Shown here piece after piece: positions 1-7,392 of a stretch of 22,630 bases of DNA. Numbering within the stretch: the first letter of the stretch is position 1; the number at the start of each line of letters is the position of its first letter. A model generated the notes under the pieces. That model did not search any database. It was not told the origin of the DNA and saw nothing but the letters and a program-made list of their open reading frames with translations. The DNA comes from Gammaproteobacteria bacterium. Its GTDB lineage: Bacteria > Pseudomonadota > Gammaproteobacteria > Steroidobacterales > Steroidobacteraceae. Made by a program: the position numbers and the translations under genes. The stretch spans positions 12,953 through 35,582 of the forward strand of contig PMNQ01000236.1 of NCBI GenBank assembly GCA_003162555.1, written 5' to 3'.

Positions 1-928
1 CCTCGCGTTTGCGCTGCGTCGTAATGTCGGACAACTCGAAATTCTGGCTGCCCAGGAATACTCCGTTGGACTTGCCATCGCCGTTGACATCGACACTGCC
101 ATCCGGGTTCTGCACGATCTGCGAGGGAATAGGCGCGTTGGCCCAGGATGTGAGAAAACCGCTGTAGCCGCCCGCGCTGGCCGGGTTCTCGCCGTTGAGA
201 ACGGCGCCATATTGGTCGAGCCCTTCCGTGGACTTGGTGCGCGTGGTGTCGGAATAATCTGCGGAAATCTGCAAACCCCAGCGCCCGTCCGCGTTGTAGG
301 AAAACAGGCCGGCGAATTCGGGGCCGGTCTTGCGAACAACGCTGCCCCGTTCCGCGTCAGCGGTGTAGCTGTAGGTGAAACCGCTGGGCAAATCCCAGGG
401 CCGGTAGGTGTGCAGATTGAGCGCGCCGCTGATGCCGGTTTCAGTCTGCGCCGCAGTGGGTGACTTGATGACATCCACTTGATTGAAGAGTGTGGCGGGA
501 AGCGTCGTGAAATCGGGTTGCTGCGAATCGATCTGATCTGGAGAAATGAAGACCTCGCCGTTCAGCATCGTGCCGACCTGCGGCAAGCCGCGTACGCTCA
601 CCGAGGTGCCGACTCCGGCGTCGCGATTGATTTGCACGCCCGTGATGCGCTGCAAGGCATCGGTGATCGTCGCATCGGGTAACTGGCCGATGCTCTCGGC
701 CGAAATGCTGTCCATGATGCTCGGCGCGTCGCGCTTCACCTGGATCGCGCGAATCTGCGATTGGCGTACACCCGTGACAATGACCTCCTCCAACGTGTCC
801 GCAGGCTTGGATCCCGCGTCCGCAGCGGTATTGGCGCGGTCTGCTGCCTTGGCCGACGCCGCTGCGGCGGCGAGCAACACCATGGACACTGCAACTGAAA
901 GAGGATGGTTGCGATGTAGGTTTGACAC
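1..928 (-). CDS. TonB-dependent receptor, N-terminal part (runs off the window)
   Basis: Outer-membrane active transporter; the first 309 codons are present and the reading frame stays open to the left edge. The GTG start at 928-926 is preceded by an AAGGGG ribosome binding site about 8 bases upstream. Residues 1-30 form a signal peptide (hydrophobic AVSMVLLAAAAA ending in ASAKA). A TonB-box-like LEEVIVTG lies at 47-54, followed by a plug domain with SISAESIGQLPDATITDALQRI (about 74-95), GVQINRD and RGLPQVGTMLNGE. This is the typical plug of the Xanthomonas/Caulobacter oligosaccharide receptor family. Residues 280-290 carry DVNGDGKSNGV, a dockerin-like calcium-loop pattern also found in the second receptor of this window. 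It is clearly paralogous to that receptor but not identical. Divergent from a ROK repressor gene, which probably controls it (inference). The substrate is probably an oligosaccharide but cannot be read from the sequence. Confidence 0.93.
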   Translation of the reverse strand, partial: MSNLHRNHPLSVAVSMVLLAAAAASAKAADRANTAADAGSKPADTLEEVIVTGVRQSQIRAIQVKRDAPSIMDSISAESIGQLPDATITDALQRITGVQINRDAGVGTSVSVRGLPQVGTMLNGEVFISPDQIDSQQPDFTTLPATLFNQVDVIKSPTAAQTETGISGALNLHTYRPWDLPSGFTYSYTADAERGSVVRKTGPEFAGLFSYNADGRWGLQISADYSDTTRTKSTEGLDQYGAVLNGENPASAGGYSGFLTSWANAPIPSQIVQNPDGSVDVNGDGKSNGVFLGSQNFELSDITTQRKRE

Positions 929-940
929 GGTATTTGCCCC

Positions 941-972
941 TTATTTATTCGGTCTATTGACGAATTAAACTA
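941..972. promoter_or_regulatory. Candidate ROK-repressor operator (inverted repeat)
   Basis: TTTATTCG (944-951) and CGAATTAAA (961-969) form an imperfect inverted repeat with a 9-base spacer; one arm has one extra A. It lies in the 125-base divergent gap between the receptor gene and the ROK repressor, just upstream of the receptor's ribosome binding site. The right arm read on the minus strand, TAGTTTAATTCG, resembles the TTAGTTTA-like half sites reported for ROK regulators such as XylR. Assignment as the operator is inference. Confidence 0.4.
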
Positions 973-995
973 CCATGCCTTCTGGCTTCTATCAA
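967..995 (-). promoter_or_regulatory. Possible sigma-70 promoter for the left TonB receptor gene
   Basis: On the minus strand a TTGATA (-35-like, 990-995) is followed after 17 bases by TAGTTT (-10-like, 967-972). The -35 is good but the -10 is poor. The -10 overlaps the right arm of the inverted repeat at 944-969, so a bound repressor would block it. No promoter this clear was found for the rightward ROK gene. Confidence 0.25.
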
Positions 996-1053
996 GCGCA
1001 GGTTACTTCATCCGTCAATGCAGCTATGATTGTTCGGAGAGGTAACGAATCAA

Positions 1054-2280
1054 ATGACTTTGCCTGTACCGCTCCCACCGGTAACGAGCGTGACCCGCCA
1101 GTTGTCGCGGCGGAGTGTTTTTGAAGCCCTCCTGCACCGCAGCCCCATCTCGCGGGCAGACCTTGCAAAGGTAACCGGCCTGTCGAAACAGACGATGTCG
1201 GAAGTCATCGACGCGTTTGGACAGCAGGGGCTGGTACGTCAGGTGGGGCGCACCAGCGGCAATGTCGGGCGGACCGCGCTGTTGTACGAATTGAGCCCCG
1301 AAGGCGGTCACGTGCTGGGCATCGATTTGGGAGCCCGGCGATTGACCGTAGCCCTCGCCGATATCGCAGGCCGGGTGCTCGCTGAAACGGACGAACCCAC
1401 CGACAACCGCGGCGGCGCCTGGGCGCTCGACCAGATTGCCCGGCTCTCTGACCGACTGACGCGCGACAATCACACACACCTCAGCCGGATTCGTTCCATC
1501 GTGCTGGCTACCCCAGGGGTGGTAAACCCCAGGAGCGGCGCCATCGAGATGTCTCCCAACATCACGGGCCTCGGTCATCTCAATGTCGTAGCCCTGCTGG
1601 GAGAGAAACTCGGCAGTCCCGTCGTCATTGAAAATGACATCAATCTCGCGCTGCTCGGGGAGATATGGCACGGCTGCGCGCAAAACGTCGCCAATGTGGC
1701 GTTCCTCGCGCTCGGCAGCGGCGTCGGACTGGGACTCTATGCCAACGGCCAGCTGGTTCGCGGCGAGAACGGCGCCGCCGGCGAGATCGCCTATCTGCCA
1801 CTCGGCGGCGACCCGCTGCAAGCCGAGTCCCGCCTGCAGGGCTGCCTCGAGTACCAGGTGGGCGCGACGGGTGTGCTGCGAAGATACCGCGAAGCCGGCG
1901 GTTCCGAAGTGGATTCGGTCATACAGGTGTTTGAGCGGGCGCAGGTGGGCGACCCGATTGCCGCACAAGTGATCGGCGAGACCGCGCGGTTGACTGGCCT
2001 GGCGGCTGCGGCGGTCATTGCAATGGTGGATCCACAACTGATCGTTCTGGGCGGCTCGGTCGGTGCACGTCCGGATTTTGCGGACCAGGTCGCGCGCTTG
2101 CTATTGCAACTCTCGCCGCGGCAGGTCGAAATTCGCACCAGTACCCTCGGCAGGCGTGCAGGCGTCGTTGGCGCCTTGTCCGTCGCCTTGAGCCGTCTCC
2201 ATGATGCATTCTTCGGGGTGTCGGAGCTGGCGGCGTCGCTGCCACTTCCACCACCCGCGCATGGCAGCGCACGTCAATGA
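1054..2280 (+). CDS. ROK-family transcriptional regulator (NagC/XylR-like repressor)
   Basis: A 408-residue protein with an N-terminal winged helix-turn-helix (about 20-65; ISRADLAKVTGLSKQTMSEV is the helix-turn-helix) joined to a ROK sugar-kinase fold (about 85-385). The phosphate-loop position reads DLGARR rather than DxGGTK, as expected in a repressor that binds sugar but does not phosphorylate it. IENDINLALLGE at 192-203 keeps the sugar-binding ND pair. The usual zinc motif (GH...CxCGxxGCLE) is eroded: the His is Glu and only GCLE (263-266) survives. The ATG at 1054 is preferred over an upstream in-frame TTG at 1030 because GGAGAGG lies at 1036-1042. Its stop overlaps the start of the next ROK gene (ATGA). 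Divergent from a TonB receptor gene, its likely target together with itself. Confidence 0.9.
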   Translation: MTLPVPLPPVTSVTRQLSRRSVFEALLHRSPISRADLAKVTGLSKQTMSEVIDAFGQQGLVRQVGRTSGNVGRTALLYELSPEGGHVLGIDLGARRLTVALADIAGRVLAETDEPTDNRGGAWALDQIARLSDRLTRDNHTHLSRIRSIVLATPGVVNPRSGAIEMSPNITGLGHLNVVALLGEKLGSPVVIENDINLALLGEIWHGCAQNVANVAFLALGSGVGLGLYANGQLVRGENGAAGEIAYLPLGGDPLQAESRLQGCLEYQVGATGVLRRYREAGGSEVDSVIQVFERAQVGDPIAAQVIGETARLTGLAAAAVIAMVDPQLIVLGGSVGARPDFADQVARLLLQLSPRQVEIRTSTLGRRAGVVGALSVALSRLHDAFFGVSELAASLPLPPPAHGSARQ

Positions 2281-3221
2281 CGCGCGAAGCTGCCTATTGC
2301 TTTGCTGCAGACCTGGGCGGAACGAAGCTCGCCGCAGCGATGGCCGATGCACGTGGCCAGATCGTGGCGGAGTTGACCGAGCCCACCGACCCGCGCGGCG
2401 CGGCGCACGTGGCCGAGCAGATCGCCGCCTGCGCCAGCAAGCTGGCGCAAACCGTCGGCATGAAAGTCACGCACGCCCGTCATGTCATGGTGGGAATTCC
2501 TGGCGCGATCGATCCGCGCACAAGCCGCGTTTCCCTGGTTCCAAACATTCCGGGCCTGGAGAATTTCGATATCCTCGGCTTTCTGCGAGACCGCTTTGGC
2601 CCGGATGCCGCGATCGACAACGACGTGAACCTCGCGATGCTCGGCGAGCGCGCGCAGGGTTGCGCCAGCCAGTGCCGCAACGCGGCGTTCCTGGCGCTCG
2701 GAACAGGTGTGGGGCTCGGCCTGCTCATCGATGACAAGCTGTTTCGGGGGGCGAGTGGCTCAGCAGGGGAAATCGCCGACCTGCCAATCGGGCGCGACCC
2801 GACTTCGCACATCCCATCTACCAGCGGAGCGTTCGAGCTCGAGGTGGGCTCCCTCGCCATCGTGGAGCGATACCGGCGCCAAGGTGGAACTGCGGCCACC
2901 ACGGTCCGTGACATTTTCAGACTCCTCGAGCAAGGAGACGAAGTGGCGGCGTCAGTCCTCGACACGACGGCGCGCTGGGTGGCTCTCGCTGTAGTGTCAC
3001 TGCAATCACTACTCGACCTGGAGCTCATCGTGTTCGGGGGAAGCATCGGCGTGCGTCCCGAGCTGTATGAGCGCGTTCAACGGGCCCTTCCCGGCCTCTT
3101 TTCACGACCCATTGCTATCGCACCCAGCCGGCTTGGCGATCGCGCGGGGCTTGTCGGCGCCGCGTGGGCCGCGGCGCAGGCCCTGGCCCATCCTTCATCG
3201 CCGGTGCCCGGCGGCCGCTAG
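2277..3221 (+). CDS. ROK-family sugar kinase-like protein (no DNA-binding domain)
   Basis: A 314-residue ROK protein without a helix-turn-helix. DLGGTK at 12-17 is the intact phosphate-binding loop, IDNDVNLAMLGE at 114-125 contains the presumed catalytic Asp, and FGGSIGVRPEL (253-263) is the C-terminal nucleotide-binding segment. The zinc motif is wholly absent; GEIADLPIGRDP follows instead. Over the shared domain it matches the upstream repressor segment by segment (NPR/DPR, PNI.GL, GTGVGLGL/GSGVGLGL, GEIA.LP.G.DP), so the pair probably arose by tandem duplication. ATGA overlap without a clear ribosome binding site implies translational coupling. It could be a sugar kinase (glucose, fructose or N-acetyl-hexosamine) or a non-DNA-binding partner of the repressor; the sequence does not decide. 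Its TAG stop overlaps the stop of the convergent receptor gene. Confidence 0.85.
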   Translation: MTREAAYCFAADLGGTKLAAAMADARGQIVAELTEPTDPRGAAHVAEQIAACASKLAQTVGMKVTHARHVMVGIPGAIDPRTSRVSLVPNIPGLENFDILGFLRDRFGPDAAIDNDVNLAMLGERAQGCASQCRNAAFLALGTGVGLGLLIDDKLFRGASGSAGEIADLPIGRDPTSHIPSTSGAFELEVGSLAIVERYRRQGGTAATTVRDIFRLLEQGDEVAASVLDTTARWVALAVVSLQSLLDLELIVFGGSIGVRPELYERVQRALPGLFSRPIAIAPSRLGDRAGLVGAAWAAAQALAHPSSPVPGGR

Positions 3222-6200
3222 AACTTCGCGCGCACCCCGAGCGCGTAACGCTTCTCGAACTGCGTGGTGTTCAGTTTCATGTCCGGCCAGACCAGGTAGT
3301 ACTTCTCTTTCTCGCCGCCGAGGTTCGAGCCGTCCAGGAATACCTGGAAGTGGTGCGCGAAGCTGTAGCTGGCCGAGGCGTCGATGTACGTTGTGGGCGC
3401 CTGGTATTCCTCGAAGCCGGTGATGCCGCCGTAGTCCTGGCTGACTGCGCGCTTGGAACGATAGTTGCCGGCGATGCGCAGCTCCAGGCTCTTGTCCTGG
3501 TACCACAGGATCAGGTTGCCCTGCTCCTTGGAATTTTCCTGGAACGGAATCGTGTTGCCGGCGACATCCGTGCCTACGTTGCTCGGCGAAAAGGTGAAGT
3601 TGGCGTCTATGCCGGTGTTGCGCAGCATGCCGGGCAGGAAATCGAAAGCCTGCTTCCAGCCGAGTTCGAGGCCGTGCAGTGACTTTCCGCTGCCCTGGCT
3701 GGGGCCGCTGATCCCTACACACCGGTTGCGCACCACGCCGTCCTGATCGGGCAGATCGCAGCGCGTGGTGCCCGCCTGGGCAATGAAACTCGCCACGTCG
3801 ACGTAAAAGACGGCAACGCTGAGCATGCTGGAGTGGCCGAGGTAGTACTCCAATGACAGGTCATAGTTCTGCGAGCGCCAGGGGTCGAGCTTGGGGTTGC
3901 CGCCCTGCTGGCCACCATACACCGCAAATACCGACGGCGGACCGGCGGTGAAGGCGTAGTTCAGCGTCAGGCCGCCACCCCACTGGTCAAGGTCGAGCAG
4001 CTGCATGTTCTTTGAGTAGGCCATGCGCAGCTTGAGATTGTCGTTCAGGTCGACGAACAGATTGGCCACCGGCAGCACATCGGTGAAGGTCCGCTTGGTC
4101 TGCACGATGCCACCGTCGTGCGGGTTGACGTAGTAAGCCACGGCGTCCGGGCTGACACTGTGCTGATCGATGTTGAGATTCGTCCGGATCAGCTTCACAC
4201 CCACGTTGGCGCCGTAGTGGAAGCGGCTTCCGCCCGAGAAATTCGCCTGCAGGTAACCCTGCGTCTGGCTCACGTCCACGCGCCAGGTGCCAGCCGGATC
4301 ATGATCGCGGATCTCGCCCGGATAGAGCGAGTTCTGGAACGCCAGCACGTCGTCCATGATTTTCGGGTCGAGGTCGTAGACGCTGATGCCCTGCACGTCG
4401 GCGAGGTGGTTATAGAGCCGCGTGGTGTTGCCAATAATGGATGCCAGTTGGCTCGGGTTGTAGCCCACCAGTGGATTGGCGCGGAAAAATCCAGTGACGG
4501 GGTCGCCGGCCTTGCAGGCTCCGGCAATGCCCTGGCCGTCGAGCACGATGTCGCCGGCCTTGTAGTGCTGATAGCAACCACCGGCGACCGGGATGCGGGT
4601 CGACAGATCTTCGTTGCCCGTGACCGGATCGACCGGGTTGTAGTAGGCCTGTCCGGCGTAGACGGGCGCAATCAGCGCGAAGTTCTCGTCGTCGGTGCTG
4701 CGATTGCCCTGCCGCAACCCGAAATCAAGTCTCACGTTGTGGTCGCTGAACTTGTAGTGCCCGTCGGCACGCAGCACCTTCATGGTTGAGCTTTGATCGT
4801 AGTCGCCTTCCGAAGCGACTGTCTTCAACGCGTAGGCGTTCGGATTCTGCAGCGTCGCGAGCAGCGACGACGGCAGGCCTATCCCCAGGTGATCGCCGCC
4901 GAAATCGATGGTCGCGGGAATCGTGTTCGGCGCGATGCCGTAGGGATTGAAGGCGCGCGGGCCATTGGCGGTTGCATAGACGTAGGTGGCGGGCGGCACC
5001 GGATCAGGGAATGCATCCACCGGATCGTTTTTCCAGATCGAGCCGTCCGAGAGCGCGTACTGCAGGTAGCTCTCCATGTGCAGCGCGCTGGCGTTGGCGT
5101 AGATGCCGCGAATTTCGCCCGTGAACGGCCCGCCATTGTCGTAGCTGAGCTGCAGGTTGAAGTTGCGCGACTGCGTCTTGGTCACGTTGTCATCGGCATA
5201 GGTCTCGATGTCGCCGATGTAGAACTGGCGCTTCGAGGTCACATAGAAATCGTTGAGCGGCCCGCCGCCGTCGGCGCCGTTGTAGCCGTCATAGACCTGC
5301 ACGCCGGTATTGCGCTCGGTGAGCGGCAGGAAACTGGCGCCGTCCCAGTTGGCGGAATTGAGCTGATAGCCGGTCTGGCGGTCGTAGCTCTTCTGGTTGG
5401 TGTAGAACATGTCGGAGATCAGCTTGAAGCCGCCGCCAAAGTCGGCCTGCAACGAGAGGTTGAAGCCGAGGCGCTTCTTCTCGACCTGCTCATCGATCGC
5501 AGCGTAGTCGGCGGTGTTGTAGTACACGCCGTTCGCCTTGCCGTCGCCGTTGACGTCGACATCGCAGCCATGCCCGTCGCTCGAGCTGTCGAAATAATGC
5601 GTCGGATCGTCCGGGTTGCCGCCATAAGTGCACTGCGAGGGATGCAGCATGGTCAGGCCTGAGGGCAGCGGCCCGCCGTTCAAGGCGCCGAGGAAACCCG
5701 TATCGCCCACGGTGTTGTCGGAGGTCTCGCTCACCAGCTCGCCGGAATACTGTCCCATGCCGTCGAAGGAATGTTCGAGCGTGACGTCCGAGTACGCGGC
5801 TGAGGCCACGAAGCCCCAGCGCTCCGCGTGGAAGCCGATCAGCCCGTCCATCTCCGGCTGGTACTTGTCGGTCTGGCTGCCATGCAATGCCGAGGCGGCG
5901 CCGGCCGTGGTCCAGCCCTGCTGCAGGTCAAAGGGCCGGCGCGTCTTGAGGTTGATGGTGCCGGTGATGCCGGAATTCAGCAGGCTCGCGGAAGGCGATT
6001 TGTTGACGTCAGCCCCGGAGAACAACTGCGAGGGAATGTCGCCGAAATCCGGTTGCACGCTCACGATCGAGCCCGCGGTGAGAAACGCCTCGCCGTTGAG
6101 CAGCGTGCCCACCTGCGGCAGGCCGCGGATGTTGACCGAGGTGCCCTCGCCGCCATCGCGGTTGATCTGCACTCCAGTGATGCGCTGCAGGGAATCAGCG

Positions 6201-6424
6201 ATGGTGGTATCAGGGAGTTTGCCGATGTCCTCGGCCGAGATGCTGTCCTGGATCACGTCGGCGTTGCGCTTGAGCTCGACGGAGCGCTGCTCCGATGCGC
6301 GCACGCCGGTCACAACGATTTCCTCGAGCGTGCCCGTATCCGGCGGCGGAGCCGCGGCATAGGCGCCCACGCCCGACAAGGACAGCAGGCTCATCACCGT
6401 AAGCAGTTTTTTCTGTTTGAACAT
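3218..6424 (-). CDS. TonB-dependent receptor, full length (oligosaccharide type)
   Basis: A 1068-residue outer-membrane transporter that would import an oligosaccharide using TonB energy. The ATG at 6424 has GGAAGG just upstream. MFKQKK and a hydrophobic stretch ending AYA form the signal peptide (about 1-23). EEIVVTG (34-40) is the TonB-box region and the plug runs from about 50 to 170, with SISAEDIGKLPDTTIADSLQ, RGLPQVGTLLNGE and NSGITGTINLKTRRP. The large barrel includes the conserved GNPKLDPWRSQNYDLSLEYY and ends in GVRAKF, with a terminal Phe as usual for barrel proteins. DVNGDGKANGV at 290-300 is a dockerin-like calcium-loop pattern in a probable external loop, near the Cys-containing DGHGCDV. 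It is the last gene of the leftward sugar operon, 23 bases after the propeller gene. Confidence 0.93.
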   Translation of the reverse strand: MFKQKKLLTVMSLLSLSGVGAYAAAPPPDTGTLEEIVVTGVRASEQRSVELKRNADVIQDSISAEDIGKLPDTTIADSLQRITGVQINRDGGEGTSVNIRGLPQVGTLLNGEAFLTAGSIVSVQPDFGDIPSQLFSGADVNKSPSASLLNSGITGTINLKTRRPFDLQQGWTTAGAASALHGSQTDKYQPEMDGLIGFHAERWGFVASAAYSDVTLEHSFDGMGQYSGELVSETSDNTVGDTGFLGALNGGPLPSGLTMLHPSQCTYGGNPDDPTHYFDSSSDGHGCDVDVNGDGKANGVYYNTADYAAIDEQVEKKRLGFNLSLQADFGGGFKLISDMFYTNQKSYDRQTGYQLNSANWDGASFLPLTERNTGVQVYDGYNGADGGGPLNDFYVTSKRQFYIGDIETYADDNVTKTQSRNFNLQLSYDNGGPFTGEIRGIYANASALHMESYLQYALSDGSIWKNDPVDAFPDPVPPATYVYATANGPRAFNPYGIAPNTIPATIDFGGDHLGIGLPSSLLATLQNPNAYALKTVASEGDYDQSSTMKVLRADGHYKFSDHNVRLDFGLRQGNRSTDDENFALIAPVYAGQAYYNPVDPVTGNEDLSTRIPVAGGCYQHYKAGDIVLDGQGIAGACKAGDPVTGFFRANPLVGYNPSQLASIIGNTTRLYNHLADVQGISVYDLDPKIMDDVLAFQNSLYPGEIRDHDPAGTWRVDVSQTQGYLQANFSGGSRFHYGANVGVKLIRTNLNIDQHSVSPDAVAYYVNPHDGGIVQTKRTFTDVLPVANLFVDLNDNLKLRMAYSKNMQLLDLDQWGGGLTLNYAFTAGPPSVFAVYGGQQGGNPKLDPWRSQNYDLSLEYYLGHSSMLSVAVFYVDVASFIAQAGTTRCDLPDQDGVVRNRCVGISGPSQGSGKSLHGLELGWKQAFDFLPGMLRNTGIDANFTFSPSNVGTDVAGNTIPFQENSKEQGNLILWYQDKSLELRIAGNYRSKRAVSQDYGGITGFEEYQAPTTYIDASASYSFAHHFQVFLDGSNLGGEKEKYYLVWPDMKLNTTQFEKRYALGVRAKF

Positions 6425-6447
6425 GTCCTTCCCCCTGTCTCTAAAAA

Positions 6448-7392
6448 CTATTTTGGCAATGGAGCGACCACGACTTCCATTTGCCACTTTTCGGTCACGT
6501 GATCGAGATGGCACTGGTAACCGTAAAAAGTGCCATCGAATATGTGCTGGAACAGGCATGCGCGCTCGCCGGTTTCCACCGGATTGTTGGCGACCGGCTC
6601 GAACGCGCCGTCGGGCGCGCCCGAATAGAACACTTTGACCTGCCAGTCACCGCGATGCGCGTCATCGTAGCGGTTTGGGTAAACCTCGGTGGCCATGTAG
6701 TAAATACCTTTGGCGTCGCCTCGCGCACCGGGTAAGTACATCAGAGTAGGCGCCGCCACGGTTTCGACCGTGTGCAGCAGCAGTTTTTCCGGCGCGCGAT
6801 CCAGCGCCGCTACCGTGTCAGCGCTGCGGCTGGCGATATCGAAATAATCGTTGTCGTTGCCGCGGTACCAGGTCAGGAAGAAACGGCCACTGACCGGGTC
6901 ACGGAACAGGTTCGGATTCTGGTTGCGCTCCTGCTGCACGGGCTGCACCAGGTTCTTGATCTCCGTGAGCTGCAAGCCGTCTTCTGAACTGGCAAGCACG
7001 ATGCGGCTGGCGGGTGTGTCGTAGTCGCGGGTGATGGCAAAATAGAGCGTATCCGGATGCGCTGGATCAGCACCCTTGAGCACCGAAGGCCAGCGGGCAT
7101 TCAGCCACAACGGATTTTTTTCGTACTTGGTCCAGTGGACCAGATCATTGCTGCGCGCCAGGCCCACGCCGCGGCCGTTGTTGAGGCCGTACCAGGCCCA
7201 GTAGCGGAAGCCGCCGCGATTCATCTCCAGCACCGATAAGGTGTGCGGCTGCTGGTCGCCTTCCCAGTCCTGGGGCGGCAGGTCGAGCAACTGCGGCGCC
7301 CGCAGCGGCAGGTAGTTCGGCGCAGCCATCGCGGCGGCGGCCACAACCAGTGCCGCAACTAACCCTGCGGGGAACGCCATTCTCGTGTTCAT
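6448..7392 (-). CDS. Secreted five-bladed beta-propeller protein, GH43-like putative glycosidase
   Basis: A 314-residue protein with a signal peptide (MNTRMAFPAGLVAALVVAAA, cleavage near AMA-APNY). The body has the repeated blade pattern of GH43/GH32/GH130-type propellers: WAWYGLNNGRGVGLARSNDLVHW (about 65-87), LYFAITRDYDTPASRIVLASSEDG (116-139), NPNLFRDPVSGRFFLTWYRG (159-178), APTLMYLPG and GIYYMATEVYPNRYDD (229-244). Several Asp and Glu sit at blade starts, but a catalytic triad cannot be assigned with certainty, so it may be a glycosidase, phosphorylase-like or binding protein. It would act in the periplasm beside the receptor and the clan-A hydrolase. The start is fixed by an ATGA overlap with the MFS gene. 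The frame extends further upstream but only across that gene. Confidence 0.75.
   Translation of the reverse strand: MNTRMAFPAGLVAALVVAAAAMAAPNYLPLRAPQLLDLPPQDWEGDQQPHTLSVLEMNRGGFRYWAWYGLNNGRGVGLARSNDLVHWTKYEKNPLWLNARWPSVLKGADPAHPDTLYFAITRDYDTPASRIVLASSEDGLQLTEIKNLVQPVQQERNQNPNLFRDPVSGRFFLTWYRGNDNDYFDIASRSADTVAALDRAPEKLLLHTVETVAAPTLMYLPGARGDAKGIYYMATEVYPNRYDDAHRGDWQVKVFYSGAPDGAFEPVANNPVETGERACLFQHIFDGTFYGYQCHLDHVTEKWQMEVVVAPLPK

Noticed and set aside
212..968. Rightward open frames opposite the left TonB receptor fragment
   Set aside because: The minus strand gives a continuous receptor plug with signal peptide and ribosome binding site; the plus-strand translations are motif-free.
1024..2037. 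Leftward open frame of 337 codons opposite the ROK repressor
   Set aside because: Shadow frame: the ROK motifs and the ATGA junction support the plus strand only.
4793..5662. Long rightward open frame (289 codons) opposite the TonB receptor gene
   Set aside because: It lies wholly antisense to a well-supported receptor, shows no domain, and is the low-complexity Val/Ala/Arg-rich type expected from a GC-rich shadow frame.
6425..6559. 45-residue N-terminal extension of the second TonB receptor
   Set aside because: It overlaps the propeller gene and would bury the signal peptide; the ATG at 6424 has a good ribosome binding site.
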